DNA of 64,000 nucleotides from Arachis hypogaea (Eukaryota; Streptophyta; Magnoliopsida; Fabales; Fabaceae), in contig NC_092052.1 in the NCBI RefSeq assembly GCF_003086295.3, forward strand, positions 29,239,427 to 29,303,426, written 5' to 3'. Position numbers and translations under genes: made by a program. Each line of letters opens with the position of its first letter. Position 1 is the first letter of the stretch. Below, in pieces: positions 9,060-20,015 of this stretch. The notes under the pieces were generated by a model. That model had not been told where the DNA came from and did no database searches. It saw nothing but the letters and a program-made list of their open reading frames with translations.

Positions 9060-10583
9060 TGATAAACCCATATTTCATGAGTTATTTTGTGCTTAGTTTG
9101 AATGATTTATTCAATCCTTCACCCACTTATTCATATTAATTGCATGGTTTTACTTTCCCTTCCTTATTATGTGATGTACGTGAAAAATATGTTTCCTAAA
9201 CTTTAAAATTAATTATTTTAATTACCTTTATTTTCATTCGATGCCGTGATTAGTGTGTTGAGTAGTTTCAGATTTTCTAAGATAGAATGACTTAAAGGAT
9301 GGAAAAGGAAACGTACAAAAATGGAAGGAAAGTGCGAAACGGAGTTTTGAAGAAACTAACATCCATGCAATCGCATGGATGACGCGATCGCGTGCCAGAA
9401 GCGAAGAAGCAGCGATGCGGCCGCATGACTGACGCGGCCGCGCGACTTGAGCTTAGCGCATTCGATGCGGACGCGTGACCGACGCGACCGCGCCACAAGG
9501 AAAACTCCAGATGACGCGACCGCGTGACCCACGCGGACGCGTGACAGAGGCCACGTATCAGAATTTACAGAATACGCCCCCAGTGATTTCTGAAGCCCTT
9601 TTGGCCCAGATCCAGGTACAGAACACACAGACTAGAAGCTATAAAATGGGGGAATGCATCCATTCAAAAGAGAGCTCGCATTTTTATTACTTTCCATGAT
9701 TTAGATTTAGTTTTGAGAGGGAGATTCTCTCCTCTCTCTCTCTTAGGATTAGGATTTAGGACTTCTCTTAGTTTTTAAGAGTGACTCTCGATCCAGGTTT
9801 AATATTTACTTTAATTTATATTTCTATGCTACTTTTACTTTAATGCTTTTATTCGTATCTACAGATGTTGCCCAATTGGCTTATGAATTATTCCATGCTA
9901 CAGATTATTATTTGAATTAATGATTATTTGAGGTATTTCAATTTATTATTGTTCTCTTTAATTTAAGTTATTATTGCTTCCCATCTAAGGACATTTTTAT
10001 TCCAACAATTTTACTTTTTCCCTTTTTGGTCTTGGTAAAGAAATCAGTAACTCAACATTATTAAACTCAGCATAATTGATAATCGTTATCTTGCTAATTG
10101 AACTGAACTTCAATAATCCCAACTTTTTCTTAGGAATTAAATAGGATTCGAAGGTCAAACTAATTAGTCCCTTGACTTTCCTTTGCTTTAGTAAAGGTTA
10201 ACTAAGTGGAATTTAGATTCAACTTTCATTATTGTTGAGAGAGATAATTAAGTTGGATTTCCAATTTCTCTTACCTTGCCAAAAGTTTGCTTTACAGTTT
10301 TATTTATTTTAATTACCATTTACTTTACTTGTCATTTAAATCACTAGCTTCTCACCTTCTAAACCCCGATTACAACCTTTATAGCCAATAATAAGAACAT
10401 ACTTCCTTGCAGTTCCTTGAGAAGACGACCCGAGGTTTGAATACTCGGTTAACAATTTTTAAGGGGTTTGTTACTTGTGACAACCAAAACGTTTGTATGA
10501 AAGGAATTTTGAAGGTTTAGAAACTATACTTGCAATGAGGATTTGTCCGCAATTTTCTAGACCACGCAAAAGTTCTCTCATTA
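9060..10583 (+). repeat. 5' LTR of E2
   Basis: 1524 bp, near-identical to the 3' LTR; differences are mostly transitions concentrated at CpG sites in the ACGCG array (9361-9546). TATA box TATAAAAT at 9640-9647, acceptor-like TTTCAG at 9266-9271, stem-loop CCGAG/CTCGG at 10430-10448. The last base pair of the inferred end is TA where the 3' LTR has CA. Confidence 0.9.
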
Positions 10584-10586
10584 AAA

Positions 10587-10604
10587 TGGCGCCGTTGCCG
10601 GGGA
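10587..10604 (+). other. Primer binding site, tRNA-Asp (E2)
   Basis: TGGCGCCGTTGCCGGGGA, three bases after the LTR, complementary to the 3' end of plant tRNA-Asp including CCA. Same PBS in E3, E4 and E5. Confidence 0.92.
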
Positions 10605-10700
10605 ACTGGTAACGTGTGCCTTATTATTGGTTATTGTAAATATTTTTCTTTTACTTGTTTATTTATTTCTGTTTTTCCTTTTTATTTTTCATTTGCTACC

Positions 10701-11810
10701 ATGAATTCTCACCCCTCTCGCTTTGAGTTTGGTTCTAACTTTGTTGAAGGAAATAGAAGTTACAGCAGGAATATGCATCAAGGTCAGACCAATCAAGGAT
10801 GGATGGAGCCAAGAGGATCTAATCAACCCTTTAGGCAGCAACACCCTCTGAGATATCCTGGACAAAGACTATTCTACCGTGCATACCCAGCTGAAAGATA
10901 TGGTGGACAACCTTGTAACTACCAACAAGCCCCACCCCGTGCATATAAACCATCCTTTCAACATAACCTCGAACCACCACACTCACAAGCTTCTCTTCAC
11001 CATTTGCCACCATATGATCCTTCCTTACCCCAGTACCAATCCAATCACTCCCAATCACCACCACTTTCCTATGTATCATGTCCAAATCCGGCAACCCGAG
11101 AAGCAGAGGTTCGTCTAAAGGAAACAGTAAATAAACTTCAAACAACCATTCGACAACTGGAGCAAGCAATAATTCAATGGGTTTCTAGGCGCTCAAATAC
11201 ACAAGGATCAGCCACAGCCCCATGTGAACAGTCTAACGAAGAGCATAGCATGAAGGAGATACCAGAAACTCCAGTGGACAAGACAGAGAATGAATTCGTA
11301 CTAGAACAAGTAGAAGAAGCTATCATTGTTCAAGAAAAAGAGTTGGTTGAAGATCTAGGAGATGCTGAACCTCCATGGGAATCCAGAACTGAGGAGAACT
11401 CCATCAAGGACGCTACAGTTGATGCTAAGGAGGATATTGTACAATCTCCAAGGCAAGTTGTTTATGAAGAATCAGACGGAATAACCCAGGACACAAATTC
11501 CCTTGATGATGATAGTCACAAGTCAAATTCTCTTAGTAATGAACTGCCATCCGCAAGTGAATTCTCTGAGGTCGAAGAATCTTTCCCAAGTGAATATGAA
11601 GACGATGCGGAGGTAGATTTCTCTCAACCTCCAATCTATGACTCAAGTGATGAGGAAGACATAGAAGACTTTGACCAGGACACAGATACAATTGTAGAAC
11701 CTTGCAAGGAAGTGGAGGAATTCATAAAAGAGCACAAGGGAGTAGAAGTTACAGAACCACCGGAAACACCTATCCCAAGGCCATTACCACCTAATACAAG
11801 CTTCAAGTGA
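10701..11810 (+). CDS. Gag-derived acidic ORF of E2
   Basis: 369 codons from the ATG at 10701 (MNSHPSRFEFG); an open frame extends upstream to the PBS but lacks an ATG. N-terminal third is rich in Q, P, Y, H, R; a heptad-like segment LKETVNKLQTTIRQLEQAI (near residue 140) looks coiled-coil; the C-terminal half is strongly acidic with many S, D, E. I do not see the retrotransposon gag core, a zinc knuckle or protease. Position right after the PBS implies a gag remnant or replacement. The stop TGA (11808) lies in CAAGTGAGT, a good splice donor match, and the same frame is open again after it. Confidence 0.6.
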   Translation: MNSHPSRFEFGSNFVEGNRSYSRNMHQGQTNQGWMEPRGSNQPFRQQHPLRYPGQRLFYRAYPAERYGGQPCNYQQAPPRAYKPSFQHNLEPPHSQASLHHLPPYDPSLPQYQSNHSQSPPLSYVSCPNPATREAEVRLKETVNKLQTTIRQLEQAIIQWVSRRSNTQGSATAPCEQSNEEHSMKEIPETPVDKTENEFVLEQVEEAIIVQEKELVEDLGDAEPPWESRTEENSIKDATVDAKEDIVQSPRQVVYEESDGITQDTNSLDDDSHKSNSLSNELPSASEFSEVEESFPSEYEDDAEVDFSQPPIYDSSDEEDIEDFDQDTDTIVEPCKEVEEFIKEHKGVEVTEPPETPIPRPLPPNTSFK

Positions 11811-11855
11811 GTACAATCCTTAACCTATAACTTTACTTATTCACTTGAATATGGT

Positions 11856-12152
11856 TTGCTTGAAACAGATGGCCAGCTTAGAGCTCTTTGCAGCTTTAAG
11901 AGTAAGAGGAAAATGGCTCGTACTCAGAGTTGGTGCACAAGGTTCAATAAGGTTCCACGCTTCACCTCGAAGTACACGGATTGGTATCATGCTCAATTGC
12001 ATGGATCACAGAGAACGTTTGGTCACCATGGTGAGATTCTACTCTTTAAACCACCCGGATGGAGACATGTAGATCAAGACGGAGGCGGATTTAAAAGCAA
12101 GGCTTGGGATCCTGGAGTTTATTCTGACGTTTGTCACCCCTCGAGAGCCTAA
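11856..12152 (+). pseudogene. Short basic ORF after the E2 gag-like ORF
   Basis: Same frame as the preceding ORF, separated by one TGA at 11808. Encodes a basic, W/H/K/R-rich peptide (KSKRKMARTQSW, WYHAQLHGSQRT, LLFKPPGW). It could be the C-terminal part of one protein joined by readthrough or by an 87-base intron (GTGAGT at 11807, TTTGCAG ending 11893; the join keeps frame). No known domain recognised. Confidence 0.4.
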
Positions 12153-12285
12153 CAATCTGTTTGAAGCTGTTCAGAAGCTTTGCATGCCTAGTTTAGGATC
12201 CCGGAGGCTATTGACATTCCAAGCACTGGTGGAGATTTTTGGACGAATTTAAACATAAGCCGCCATAGCAGGAAGCTCCTCCAAT

Positions 12286-12335
12286 GTCCAACTTAAGGAC
12301 TTTAACTAAAAGTGCTAGGTGGGAGACAACCCACC
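12286..12335 (+). promoter_or_regulatory. Paired hairpins (E2)
   Basis: Hairpin 1: GTCC-AACTTAA-GGAC (12286-12300). Hairpin 2: GGTGGG-AGACAA-CCCACC (12318-12335), with AAGTGCT between. Same order and loop type as in E1, E3, E4, E5, but different stems. Confidence 0.68.
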
Positions 12336-12486
12336 ATGGTATGGTCACTTCTTTTTCAATTTAATTCTTGTTAATTGCTTTCATTTTTATTTTCTTTTCA
12401 TTTTACTTTATTGAACCTGGAATCATGCATAGCATTCATATGAATCATTGCATTCTGCATTTATCTTACATACAAAAAAAAGGGAA

Positions 12487-12956
12487 TGCACGACGCGACC
12501 GCATGCCCCATGCGATTGCGTCATATTGCGAAAACACTATCCACGCGACCGCGTCACCCACGCGGCTGCGTGCCCTGGAGATCGGCGTCAAGATCCAACG
12601 TCCAGAAAGTTAGGCTGGAATCGTGCGGCCCTTGTGCGTTTTGCACAAATTGGCCCACGCGATCGCATGCCCCATGCGATCGCGTCACTTGCACAAAAAC
12701 AATCCCACGCGACCGCGTGAGTGACGCGATCGCGTCGCATGGATTGCACAACACACTAGAAGGAGACAGAGAGTTGCGCCGAAACGACGCTGGAGTCGTG
12801 CGTCTAGCACAAATTCCAGCGACGCGATCGTGCGACCCACGCGATCGCGTCATCCCCTCTCCTACCCCTCTCACTCGATCGCGCGACCTACGCGATCGCG
12901 TCACCCCTATTTTCACCCCCACCACGCGACTGCGTGCCCCACGCGGCCGCGTGGAT
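12487..12956 (+). repeat. Array of ACGCGATCGCGT/ACGCGACCGCGTG palindromes (E2 internal)
   Basis: More than a dozen units of the type ACGCGACCGCGTGACCC and ATGCGATCGCGTCAC, interrupted by short unrelated spacers. The same units form arrays in the E2 LTRs (9361-9546, 17950-18148) and in E5. Many differences between units are CG to TG or CA, as expected for methylated CpG decay. Confidence 0.88.
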
Positions 12957-12979
12957 TTCAAAATATAACCCCCCCAGAT

Positions 12980-13440
12980 CACGCGAACCTTATTATCGCG
13001 CCGCCCCCCTGAACCCCCTCTCTCTCTCTCTCCCCAACCCTCAACCACCACCACCCAGCCACCATTACCGCTGCACCAACCACCGCCGGGAACCGCCGAC
13101 CACCCACCGCCGCTGTCCACCCCCAGCCGCAACCAACCCCCTCTTCTTTCTTCCTATTTCTTCTTCCTCCCTCCTCCCCCGCCACTGCCCCCCTCCGCGC
13201 CACCACACGCCGCCGCCACCGTCCAACCACAACCCCCTTCAACCAGCAACACCACCCCTTTTCCCCCTCCCTTTCCCTACCCCCATCACTCTCTCCTTTC
13301 CCCCTGCCGAACAGCCGCGCCATCGTGCCCACCACCGCCAGCCACCGTGCCAACCACCGAACGCCACCACCACTACCACCCAACCACCTTCCTGCCTACT
13401 CTCCTTATTCCGCCTTCTAGGTTCCGCAACAGGCAATCCC
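12980..13440 (+). other. C-rich, G-poor leader-like tract (E2)
   Basis: Extremely C-rich top strand (CCACC, CCGCC, CTCTCTC runs). The open frames across it encode low-complexity Pro/His/Thr and are composition artefacts. Position between array and intron-like tract suggests a 5' UTR for the ORF2 transcript. Confidence 0.45.
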
Positions 13441-14408
13441 TTTTATCCGTTCGTAGTTCTTCTTATTTTTTTCCGTTTCTGTTCATAATTAGGATAGATA
13501 GTCTTGCATGTTGTAGTGGATTTTAGGTTGTTAGGTAGCCTAGGCTGTGGTTAGTGGCTCTAGGTCTGTTTATTTGCATTGTTCTTGCTTCTATTTTATC
13601 ATATTTGCAAATCTGTTGTTGCTGTAATCTTGTTCATATGCTATATTTCTTGTATATTGCTGCTCTTTACATTGAATTTTCATGTTTATATTATATATAT
13701 GTACCTGCAGCTTGACTTTTTAATTCATATGAACTGCTTTGATTGCTGTTTATTTTCCGGGATAATCCAATTTTAGCCGGAATGCTGCCCAAATTTCTAT
13801 AAAAATGTTTTCATTCATATTTCGGTTTAGCAATTTAAACTCTATTTTCCACTGCTTTAACCAAACCATTTCATAATTGCCAGGGCATGCTTTCTTATCC
13901 TTTTTGATTTCCTAGTTTATAAACTGCATTTGTGATGTTTTGATTCCAATTTTTGCTTTCTTTATATCTATTTGAATCAGCATCTACTTGTTTTTCTTGT
14001 TTGGTTATGAGTCACTATAGTTCCTACCTGTGAATCCTTGTTACATGGAATATTTTCTTTATGCCACTTACCTTAACTCACTTTTTACTGACTCACTAAT
14101 TTTAATTTACGGACTTCTTTTTCAAATTCTCACCATACTAACCTTTTAAAATATCTTTTCTGATTTTTCACTTTCCTCTAACTTTCTAACCATGGCATAA
14201 TGACAATTTTTCTATTTAACTTGAATTCTGATACATTTTGGATTGTAACTTCTTCCTTTCAAACTTTTAAACTACTATACAATCCTTAATGCACATTTAC
14301 TTAACTTATTTACCTCATTCAAATTCTCCCATGCCACTTTGTGTTTTCTTTGCCTATATGCCTACTTGCTTTCCTATTTTTATATATCCTGGTTTTCCAT
14401 TTTTCAGG
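13441..14408 (+). other. T-rich intron-like tract before ORF2 (E2)
   Basis: About 970 bases of T-rich sequence without ORFs, ending TTTTTCAG-G-ATG (acceptor AG at 14406-14407). E5 has the same arrangement before its ORF2. A donor was not confidently identified; CTAG-GTTCCG near 13420 is a weak candidate. Confidence 0.45.
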
Positions 14409-15884
14409 ATGTCTGCCTCACAGCGGAAAGGAAAGGGCAAAGCTACTGGCAAGCGCAAAAGAGGAGATTCATCCCAGTCCATCATTGACCTAATGCATGA
14501 TACCTCATGGCGAGAGAAGAACTTTACACAGCAGGAAAAAGCTGACCAGCTGCTCCCTGCACATGATTCAATAAAATTTGCAAACCGATACTGTGAGCTG
14601 AAGTATTCGGCATTTGCAAACTCCAGGAATCTATACCTGGAGAGAACTCTGAGGATTTCAGAAGCACTCCAGCAGTACACCACTGAGCAAATTCAGGAAA
14701 GAGGCTGGTTCTTTCTAGAGAGAGCACTGACAGAGGTCAATGCATTTTGGGTCCGGTAATTCTACTGCAATTACTACATCACTACCTTAGATGCAGTGAA
14801 CCTGAGAGGAAAGCAGATTCTGGTCACTGAGGAGGCCATGGAGGACATTCTCCGGCTCCCAGCCAAGTCCGATCAGCCTGATAGTTATAAAAAGGCTGAG
14901 GAGGACATGCGCCTGATAAGGTTTGATTGGGATGCTGTGAAGGCACGGATAGCTCTCGATCCAACTGTTCCTTGGGAGATGGGTCAGGACACCACCATGC
15001 CTAGAGGGATCAAGAGGGCGTACTTAAATGATGAGGCTCGGTTATGGCACCAGATCTTGAGCAACTATGTGATGCCGAGTACTCATGAGACGGAGATCCC
15101 AGCTGCTATGATCACCCTCCTATGGTGTATGATGGAGGGTAAGGACCTTTATCTACCACGCTTTATCCGGCATTATATGGCTAGGGTCCACGTCCGAGGC
15201 ACCCTCCCTTTTCCGTATTTGGTTACACAGCTAGGCCGTCGAGCTGACGTGCCATGGGAGGATGCCGATGAGAGACCACCAGCGGCGGACTGCAGGAAGA
15301 TCATTCCTCACAGCAGGAACTTCCTAGCTTTGGGCTACAGACCACCACACTTCACTGCTACTGATGAGACAGCCCCACCGTCTGCTGGACCCTCTTCATC
15401 CACGGCTGCCCCTGCTGCCCCTGCTGCCACCACTGCACCTCCACCTGCCTCTGAGCCCGTATACCGCCTCGTGCACCGCCTATTCCGACAGCTTGATCAG
15501 ATAAAGCGCCGTAACCGGTGCCGGTATGAGAGATTGGAGCGTCGCAGCCAGCGACGCTATTCGCATCTGAAGATGATGATCCGACAGAGTGGTGACATCC
15601 CCTCCGAGCCCGACACACCATAAGAGCCATCAGAGGAGGAGGAGGATGAGCCCCAGGAGGAGACCCATCCGCAGGCAGGCACAGAGCAGGCTGCACCACA
15701 TCAGGAGGTTACGCATCAGATCGAGGCTGCAGATCCGGAGATCCCGATCCAGTCAGCACCGCCTCTACAGCAGCCAGACGCTCAGCCCACCACCACCACA
15801 GAGCCTCCAGCTACCATCCCTACCAGTGATGACACCCCTTCACACTCGGCTTGACTGAGCATCAGGGACGATGCTTCATTTTAA
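14409..15884 (+). pseudogene. ORF2 of E2, three premature stops
   Basis: One frame from ATG 14409 to TAA 15882-15884, interrupted by stops at 14757 (TAA), 15621 (TAA) and 15852 (TGA), with no frameshift. Similar to ORF2 of E5: basic N terminus (KGKGKATGKRKRG), RGWFFLERALTEVNAFW, ARLWHQILSNYVMPSTHE, then a Pro/Ala-rich linker and basic C terminus. At the first stop E5 has a glutamate codon context (VEFYSN), so GAA to TAA is likely there. The natural terminus falls inside the PPT-like motif. Unknown function; no membrane segment. Confidence 0.72.
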
Positions 15885-15896
15885 GTGTGGGGAGGT
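15858..15896 (+). promoter_or_regulatory. Hairpin plus PPT-like motif at the end of ORF2 (E2)
   Basis: AGCATC-AGGGAC-GATGCT (15858-15875) then TTTTAAGTGTGGGGAGGT (15879-15896). The motif copies the polypurine tract type seen before the LTR of the outer element (20001-20015). Overlaps the ORF2 stop, as in E5. Confidence 0.65.
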
Positions 15897-17407
15897 CGCC
15901 ATCTCTGGCGTTTTATTTTGGTGAACCATTACATCTCTTTTTTCTTTTATTTTGGATATTTTTCTGTATTTTTCTTTTTACTGTTATTTTCTGAGTACTT
16001 ATACATTGCTGCTTTTATGTATTTTTACTCTATTTCTGCATTTTGCATTTTTAGTTCATATTTTTAGTTATTTAGTTTAGTTTGCAATTCTGACTTATTA
16101 GTGGATTAATTAGTATAGTTTACCCTTTTTAGCATAAGATAGCATAGTTAAATTGAAAAATATAAAAAGGAAGTAAGCTAGGAAATTGAACATAACAGAT
16201 TTAAATCCATAAACCTTGTAGATATAGCATTACATCATATAGTTAAGTTGACAACATTTCATCAAGGAGGAACATTAAAACTTTAAAGGCTACCCTAAAT
16301 AATTTTTTTATGAGAATAATGGGAATTTTTAACTAAACCTGCATAACATATATGAATGATATATGACTTGAGTTAGAGAACACACAGCCTGTGAGTCTTG
16401 AGCTTAATTGTATGGTTGCATTCAAACCATAATTTCATTCCTGTGTGTTTCGCTTCTTTTTATTCTGATGTTCTTTACTTTGCTTTAATCTATATGTCCA
16501 ATTATAGAATATAGAATATAGAATATAGATACATACCAAAAGAATGATTAAGGCTATCATTTGATTTTAGCTCACTTACCCCAAAATAACCTACCTTTCA
16601 CATCACCCTTGTTAGCCCCCTTGAGCCTTTAAAATCCCTTTTATTCTATTTAACCACACTACTAGCCTTAAGCAGAAAAATAAAATAAAATCCCAAATTG
16701 AATCCTTGGTTAGCTTAAGATAGAAAATTATGAATAGATTAAAATGTGGGGAACCTATTGGGAACATGGATGATAGAAACAAAAGGTAGAAAAGTTAAAA
16801 GAAATAAAATAAAATTTGGGAAGCATGCTCATGAGAAATCAAAGTGATTCAATTACCATGTGCAATAAAAAAAAAGTTATTTTTTCAGCATTTAATAAAA
16901 GGGGATACAAAAGAATTCCCCAATGTAAAATAAAAGCAATGTACATGGGATAAAAATAAAATTGAAACATGAGCATGTAACAACAAGTGGGATAATATGG
17001 AAAATTGGTAAAGAAGTTTGTTCTACTAAATATGTATGTTAGTTGAGATCTTAGTCTAATTAAGGATTCACTTATCAGCTCACTTAGCCTTATACATATA
17101 TCCTTACCTTTACCTTGGCCCCATTACAACCTTAATTAAAGACCTCATGACTTTTGGTATGACTGTACTCTATAATTGTTGATTAGTTAGATGAAGACCA
17201 AAGTTATAGAAAGTAAGGATAAAAAGAAAAGTAGAGTGAATAAACCCAATAAACACTGAGTGACTAGAGGGTAAACACAAAATCCAGTGAGGGTTCAATA
17301 ATTCATCAACATATATCTGTGCTTAATTTACTAATTGTTTTGCGAGTTTGTACAATATTTTTATTTTCCATCTCATTTGCTAAAATGCCTTATTATTTAA
17401 GGGTTGG

Positions 17408-17453
<46 letters not shown>

Positions 17454-17609
17454 CTCCTTGAGAATGTGAATTAATTTGACTACATGTAAGCTTTATATAT
17501 GAGTGGATAAATTGGAATTGCATGACTCATTTAGGTAGACACATTTAGAATAGGTTGCATTGCATAACATTCCACCACTTTAACCTTACCTTATTCTATA
17601 CCTTGGATT
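15897..17609 (+). other. E2 3' UTR
   Basis: About 1.7 kb of AT-rich non-coding sequence; contains a (TA)n run at 17409-17452 and blocks shared with the outer element 3' UTR. No gene seen. Confidence 0.6.
17409..17452 (+). repeat. (TA)n microsatellite
   Basis: About 22 TA units inside the E2 3' UTR. Confidence 0.97.
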
Positions 17610-17647
17610 TAGCATGAGGACATGCTATCGTTTAAGTATGCGGAGGT
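17610..17647 (+). promoter_or_regulatory. Hairpin plus polypurine tract before E2 3' LTR
   Basis: TAGCATG-AGGA-CATGCTA (17610-17627), then TTTAAGTATGCGGAGGT abutting the LTR at 17648. The PPT carries changes relative to the outer element (TATGCGG for TGTGGGG). Confidence 0.7.
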
Positions 17648-19186
17648 TGATAAACCCATATTTCATGAGTTATTTTATGCTTAGTTTGAATGATTTATTC
17701 AATCCTTCACCCACTTATTCATATTAATTGCATGGTTTTACTTTCCCTTCCTTATTATGTGATGTACGTGAAAAATATGTTTCCTAAGCTTTAAAATTAA
17801 TTATTTTAATTACCTTTATTTCCATTCGATGCCGTGATTAGTGTGTTGAGTAGTTTCAGATTTTCTAAGACAGAATGACTTAAAGGATGGAAAAGAAAAC
17901 GTACAAAAATGGAAGGAAAGTGCGAAACGGAGTTTTGAAGAAACTGACATCCACGCGATCGCATGGACGACGCGATCGCATGCCAGAAGCGAAGAAGCAG
18001 CGATGCGGCTGCATGACTGACGCGGCCGCATGAATGACGCGGCCGCGCGACTTGAGCATAGCGCATTCGATGCGGACGCGTGACCGACGCGACCGCGCGA
18101 CAAGGAAAACTCCAGATGACGCGACCGCGTGACCCACGCGGACACGTGACAGAGGCCACGTATCAGAATTTACAAAATACGTCCCCAGCGATTTTTGAAG
18201 CCCTTTTGGCCCAGATCCAGGTACAGAACACACAGACTAGAGGCTATAAAGTGGGAGAATGCATCCATTCAAAAGAGAGATCGCATTTTTATTACTTTCC
18301 ATGATTTAGATTTAGTTTTGAGAGGGAGATTCTCTCCTCTCTCTCTTAGGATTAGGATTTAGGACTTCTCTTAGTTTTTAAGAGTGACTCTCGATCCAGG
18401 TTTAATATTTACTTTAATTTATGTTTCTATGCTACTTTTACTTTAATGCTTTTATTCGTATCTACAGATGTTGCCCAATTGGCTTATGAATTATTCCATG
18501 TTACAGATTATTATTTGAATTAATGATTATTTGAGGTATTTCAGTTTATTATTGTTCTCTTTAATTTAAGTTATTATTGCTTCCCATCTAAGGACATTTT
18601 TATTCCAACAATTTTACTTTTTCCCTTTTTGGTCTTGGTTAAGAAATCAGTAACTCAACATTATTAAACTCAGCATAATTGATAATCGTTATCTTGCTAA
18701 TTGAACTGAACTTCAATAATCCCAACTTTTTCTTAGGAATTAAATAGGATTCGAAGGTCAAACTAATTAGTCCCTTGACTTTCCTTTGCTTTAGTAAAGG
18801 TTAACTAAGTGGAATTTAGATTCAACTTTCATTATTGTTGAGAGAGATAATTAAGTTGGACTTCCAATTTCTCTTACCTTGCCAAAAGTTTGCTTTACAG
18901 TTTTATTTATTTTAATTACCATTTACTTTACTTGTCATTTAAATCACTAGCTTCTCACCTTCTAAACCCCGATTACAACCTTTATAGCCAATAATAAGAA
19001 CATACTTCCTTGCAGTTCCTTGAGAAGACGACCCGAGGTTTGAATACTCGGTTAACAATTTTTAAGGAGTTTGTTACTTGTGACAACCAAAACATTTGTA
19101 TGAAAGGACTTTTGAAGGTTTAGAAACTATACTTGCAACGAGAATTTATCCGCAATTTTCTAAACCACGCAAAAGTTCTCTCATCA
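17648..19186 (+). repeat. 3' LTR of E2
   Basis: 1539 bp, paired with 9060-10583. Longer than the 5' copy mainly through one extra array unit near 18029 (GCATGAATGACGCGGCC). TATA at 18245-18252, stem-loop at 19033-19051. Followed by ATGCT. Confidence 0.9.
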
Positions 19187-19976
19187 ATGCTCATGTATTA
19201 ATAAAATGTTAGACCTTATGCATTGAAAGAAAAATGATAAAAAAACAAAAGAAAAAGAAAATAAAAAGACAAAAAAAAAAGAAAAAAAGAAAGAAAAGAA
19301 AAAAATAGAAAAAAAAAGAAAAAGAAAAGAAATAAAAAGGGGACAAAATGTCTCAAAGTAAAATTCAATAAGAACCAATGCATAAGTGTTGTGAAATGAA
19401 AAGAAAATGCATGAGCATGTGAAAAAGTGAAGAATGGGTAGTTAGGTTAGAACTTAATTGTATAGGTTATCATAGGTTAGGTGGAAAAGTCTAGGCTAAT
19501 CAAAGATTCTAATTCTAGTCCACTTGACCATATATGACCATACCTTGACCCTAACCCCATTACAACCTTAAGAAAGACCTCATGATAATTGTATGCGTGC
19601 ATTGAATAATTGTTGATTGTTAAATGAAGAACAAATCTTGAAAAGCATGAAGTAGAGGAGAATTGAGTGAATCAACCCCTAAACACTTGAGTGATTAGAG
19701 CGGATACACATCCGGTGAGGCTTCGATGGCTCAATTACATGTTTTCACCATAATCATTCTTATTCATGCAAGTTTCTAAATCTTTTTGACAATTCAATAC
19801 AATTGTGGGTTGGATTTGATTCCTATTACTTTAGCCCTTATGCTTACATATGTTCTCTTGGAAGTTGATTTGTTTTGACCAAGCAATTGTATTCATGATA
19901 GGTAGTTGCATTTAGATAGGTTGCATATAGTTTAGTTCCATTGAATAAATGTCCTACCATTTACTTCATTCTTGGT
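19187..19976 (+). other. Outer element 3' UTR, continuation after E2
   Basis: Begins with the right copy of ATGCT and continues the UTR interrupted at 9059. Contains a purine tract of mostly A (about 19226-19340). No ORF. Confidence 0.7.
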
Positions 19977-20015
19977 ATAGCATGAGGACATGCTATGGTT
20001 TAAGTGTGGGGAGGT
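19977..20015 (+). promoter_or_regulatory. Hairpin plus polypurine tract before outer-element LTR
   Basis: ATAGCATG-AGGA-CATGCTAT (19977-19996), then TTTAAGTGTGGGGAGGT up to the LTR at 20016. Confidence 0.75.

Larger units (their letters stand above)
9060..19186 (+). mobile_element. E2: complete non-autonomous Athila-like LTR element
   Basis: 10,127 bp, flanked by the 5-bp duplication ATGCT (9055-9059 and 19187-19191). LTRs 9060-10583 and 17648-19186 start TGATAAACCC and end in CTCTCATTA/CTCTCATCA. PBS matches tRNA-Asp (10587-10604). Contents: gag-derived ORF, short ORF, paired hairpins, ACGCG array, C-rich leader, intron-like tract, ORF2 with premature stops, PPT-like module, 3' UTR, PPT. 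No protease, RT or integrase seen. Confidence 0.9.

Noticed and set aside
12487..13440. Overlapping ORFs of 80-190 codons on both strands across the array and C-rich tract
   Set aside because: Open because of palindromic GC repeats and extreme composition; products are low-complexity R/H/P/A and no homologous frame is kept in E5.
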